DNA of 64,000 nucleotides from JACOMS01 sp051252005 (GTDB lineage: Bacteria; Pseudomonadota; Alphaproteobacteria; Caulobacterales; Maricaulaceae). Position numbers and translations under genes: made by a program. The notes below the pieces were generated by a model. It was not told the DNA's origin and ran no database searches. It was given only the letters and a program-made list of their open reading frames with translations. Shown here piece after piece: positions 62,988-64,000 of this stretch (positions are counted from its first letter, which is position 1; the number at the start of each line of letters is the position of its first letter). The stretch covers positions 47,737 to 111,736 of the forward strand of contig JBPOEZ010000009.1 of NCBI GenBank assembly GCA_051252005.1, written 5' to 3'.

Positions 62988-63690
62988 ACGTCGCCCCATA
63001 CTGTCTGTTCGCAATCTGCACCGCACCTATAAGTCCGGCGGTGGTAACCTCACCGTTCTGTCAGGTGCAGATATTGATATTTACCCGGGCGAGATGATCG
63101 GTCTCATCGGCCCGTCAGGTTCTGGTAAATCTACGCTTTTGCACGCGGCAGGTTTGCTTGAGAAGCCTAACGCTGGCGAAGTCTATATTAATGGGCGAGA
63201 GTGTCTTAAGCTCTCCGATGACGTCCGCACGGCGATCCGTCGCCAAAGCATCGGTGTTGTCTATCAATTTCATCACCTTTTGAAGGAATTCTCCGCTGTC
63301 GATAATGTGGTCATTCCGCAGATGATTTCAGGCGAAGAGCGCGGCCCAGCAGAGCAAGAAGCGCGCCGTCTGTTGATCGGCATGGGCCTCGGGGAACGTA
63401 TGACACATAAGCCGTCACAAATGTCTGGCGGTGAACAGCAGCGGGTTGCTATTGCGCGGGCCTTGGCCAATAAGCCACAACTCCTTTTGGCGGATGAACC
63501 AACGGGGAACCTTGATCCAGCGACATCCAATGCTGTATTCCAAAGCCTGTTTGAGCTTACGAGAACAGAAGGTGTTGCGGCCCTGATCGCGACGCACAAT
63601 ATGGGACTTGTGCCTTTTATGGACCGTGTTTTGACCGTCCATGAAGGCAAGATTATCCCGTTCAAGGCGATCGTTCCGAAGGCGCATTAA
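62980..63690 (+). CDS. lolD: Lipoprotein-releasing system ATP-binding protein
   Basis: A 236-residue ABC ATPase. The ATG at 62980 inside the end of lolC is the likely start; the 62968 frame adds four residues. Walker A GPSGSGKST, Q-loop region VVYQFHHLLKEFSAVDNV, signature MSGGEQQRVAIARAL and Walker B LLLADEPTGNLD are intact, with the H-loop in IATHNMG. Powers LolC/E. Confidence 0.96.
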   Translation: MSKRRPILSVRNLHRTYKSGGGNLTVLSGADIDIYPGEMIGLIGPSGSGKSTLLHAAGLLEKPNAGEVYINGRECLKLSDDVRTAIRRQSIGVVYQFHHLLKEFSAVDNVVIPQMISGEERGPAEQEARRLLIGMGLGERMTHKPSQMSGGEQQRVAIARALANKPQLLLADEPTGNLDPATSNAVFQSLFELTRTEGVAALIATHNMGLVPFMDRVLTVHEGKIIPFKAIVPKAH

Positions 63691-64000
63691 TTGCGAAATT
63701 AGCATCTCATTTTTTGTTCCTTCTGGCTTGCCCTCGCATGCATAGGGGCTTGACGTTTTATAATTTCGAAGGTCTGGCTTAAGGCTGGAGTAAGGCTTGT
63801 GTTGCAGCACAAAAAGCGCCCTCGCGGCGTCTTGTTTCTTTCAGGGTTTGTAAGTTTCGTTTCTGCTCTTTTGGAGCGTGAGCCCCATGCACGCCGGGTT
63901 GGCCGGCGGCGGCGTGCCCCAAAAAAGCGGGACAGTCCGTGTGGTTTTCGACCAACGCGGTCAAAAGGTGATAACCGTATTCTATATTCCGTTGGCGTAG
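63691..64000. other. Right-edge region with no gene called
   Basis: 310 bases after lolD. No frame with recognisable motifs. GCACGCC (63889-63895) pairs with GGCGTGC (63911-63917), and a nested CGCCGG/CCGGCG hairpin lies inside, so a structured leader or small RNA is possible; I cannot match it to 6S, SRP or RNase P RNA. The downstream gene is out of view. Confidence 0.35.

Overview
The window reads as a chromosomal segment of an aerobic, Gram-negative alphaproteobacterium of moderate GC content. Supporting signs are the complete 14-gene nuo operon with separate nuoC and nuoD and an alphaproteobacterial-type C-terminal extension on NuoE, a short prolyl-tRNA synthetase without the editing insertion, RNase J, a DUF1467 protein beside methylmalonyl-CoA epimerase, a BigR/SqrR-like ArsR regulator, and a Fur-like box of the TTGCGA-N5-TCGCAA type. 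A marine Maricaulales/Hyphomonadaceae-like bacterium is my best guess, but genus-level placement is not possible by eye.

Region by region. (1) 1-7.7 kb: the 5' end of a leftward, probably alpha/beta-hydrolase gene, then an AraC regulator, a large lipoprotein joining a TolB-like beta-propeller to an amidohydrolase, a small beta-barrel-like outer membrane protein, and a TonB-dependent siderophore-type receptor behind a candidate Fur box. (2) 7.7-9.0 kb: an accessory scar holding a full-length but heavily frameshifted IS6-family transposase remnant and a palindromic CCCTGTTAA module. (3) 9.0-16.2 kb: a reactive-sulfur island. A leftward operon (peroxiredoxin, ArsR sensor, persulfide dioxygenase, sulfurtransferase-SQR fusion, SulP permease) faces a rightward operon (second peroxiredoxin, two YeeE/YedE half-transporters); the 54-125 bp between them contains an inverted repeat that could be the ArsR operator. 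(4) 16.4-25.5 kb: a methyltransferase, an NfeD/SPFH pair, a peroxiredoxin-5, YqgE, an isoquinoline-oxidoreductase-like molybdoenzyme, a class A PBP and a YcgN cysteine-cluster protein. (5) 25.6-33.2 kb: rpmG (too short for an ordinary ORF cut-off), LemA, an M48 protease, an M16 lipoprotein peptidase, free-methionine-sulfoxide reductase, an XRE regulator with membrane segments, and AMP nucleosidase, which appears to start at an ATT codon. (6) 33.6-39.6 kb: tRNA-Asp, an exosortase with a fused EpsI-like domain, its probable dedicated substrate (a polytopic VIT/VWA-like protein with a C-terminal VPEP sorting signal), and the SelO AMPylase. (7) 39.8-56.3 kb: nuoABC, then two unrecognised exported proteins, then nuoDEFGHIJKLMN, all packed with overlaps or gaps of a few bases. 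(8) 56.3-63.7 kb: birA, coaX, rnj, mce, DUF1467, proS, lolC/E and lolD.

The most unusual items are the two unknown exported proteins translationally packed inside the complex I operon, the one-enzyme/one-substrate exosortase pair, and the divergent double-peroxiredoxin sulfur island. Functional calls rest on family motifs read by eye; no database search was run.
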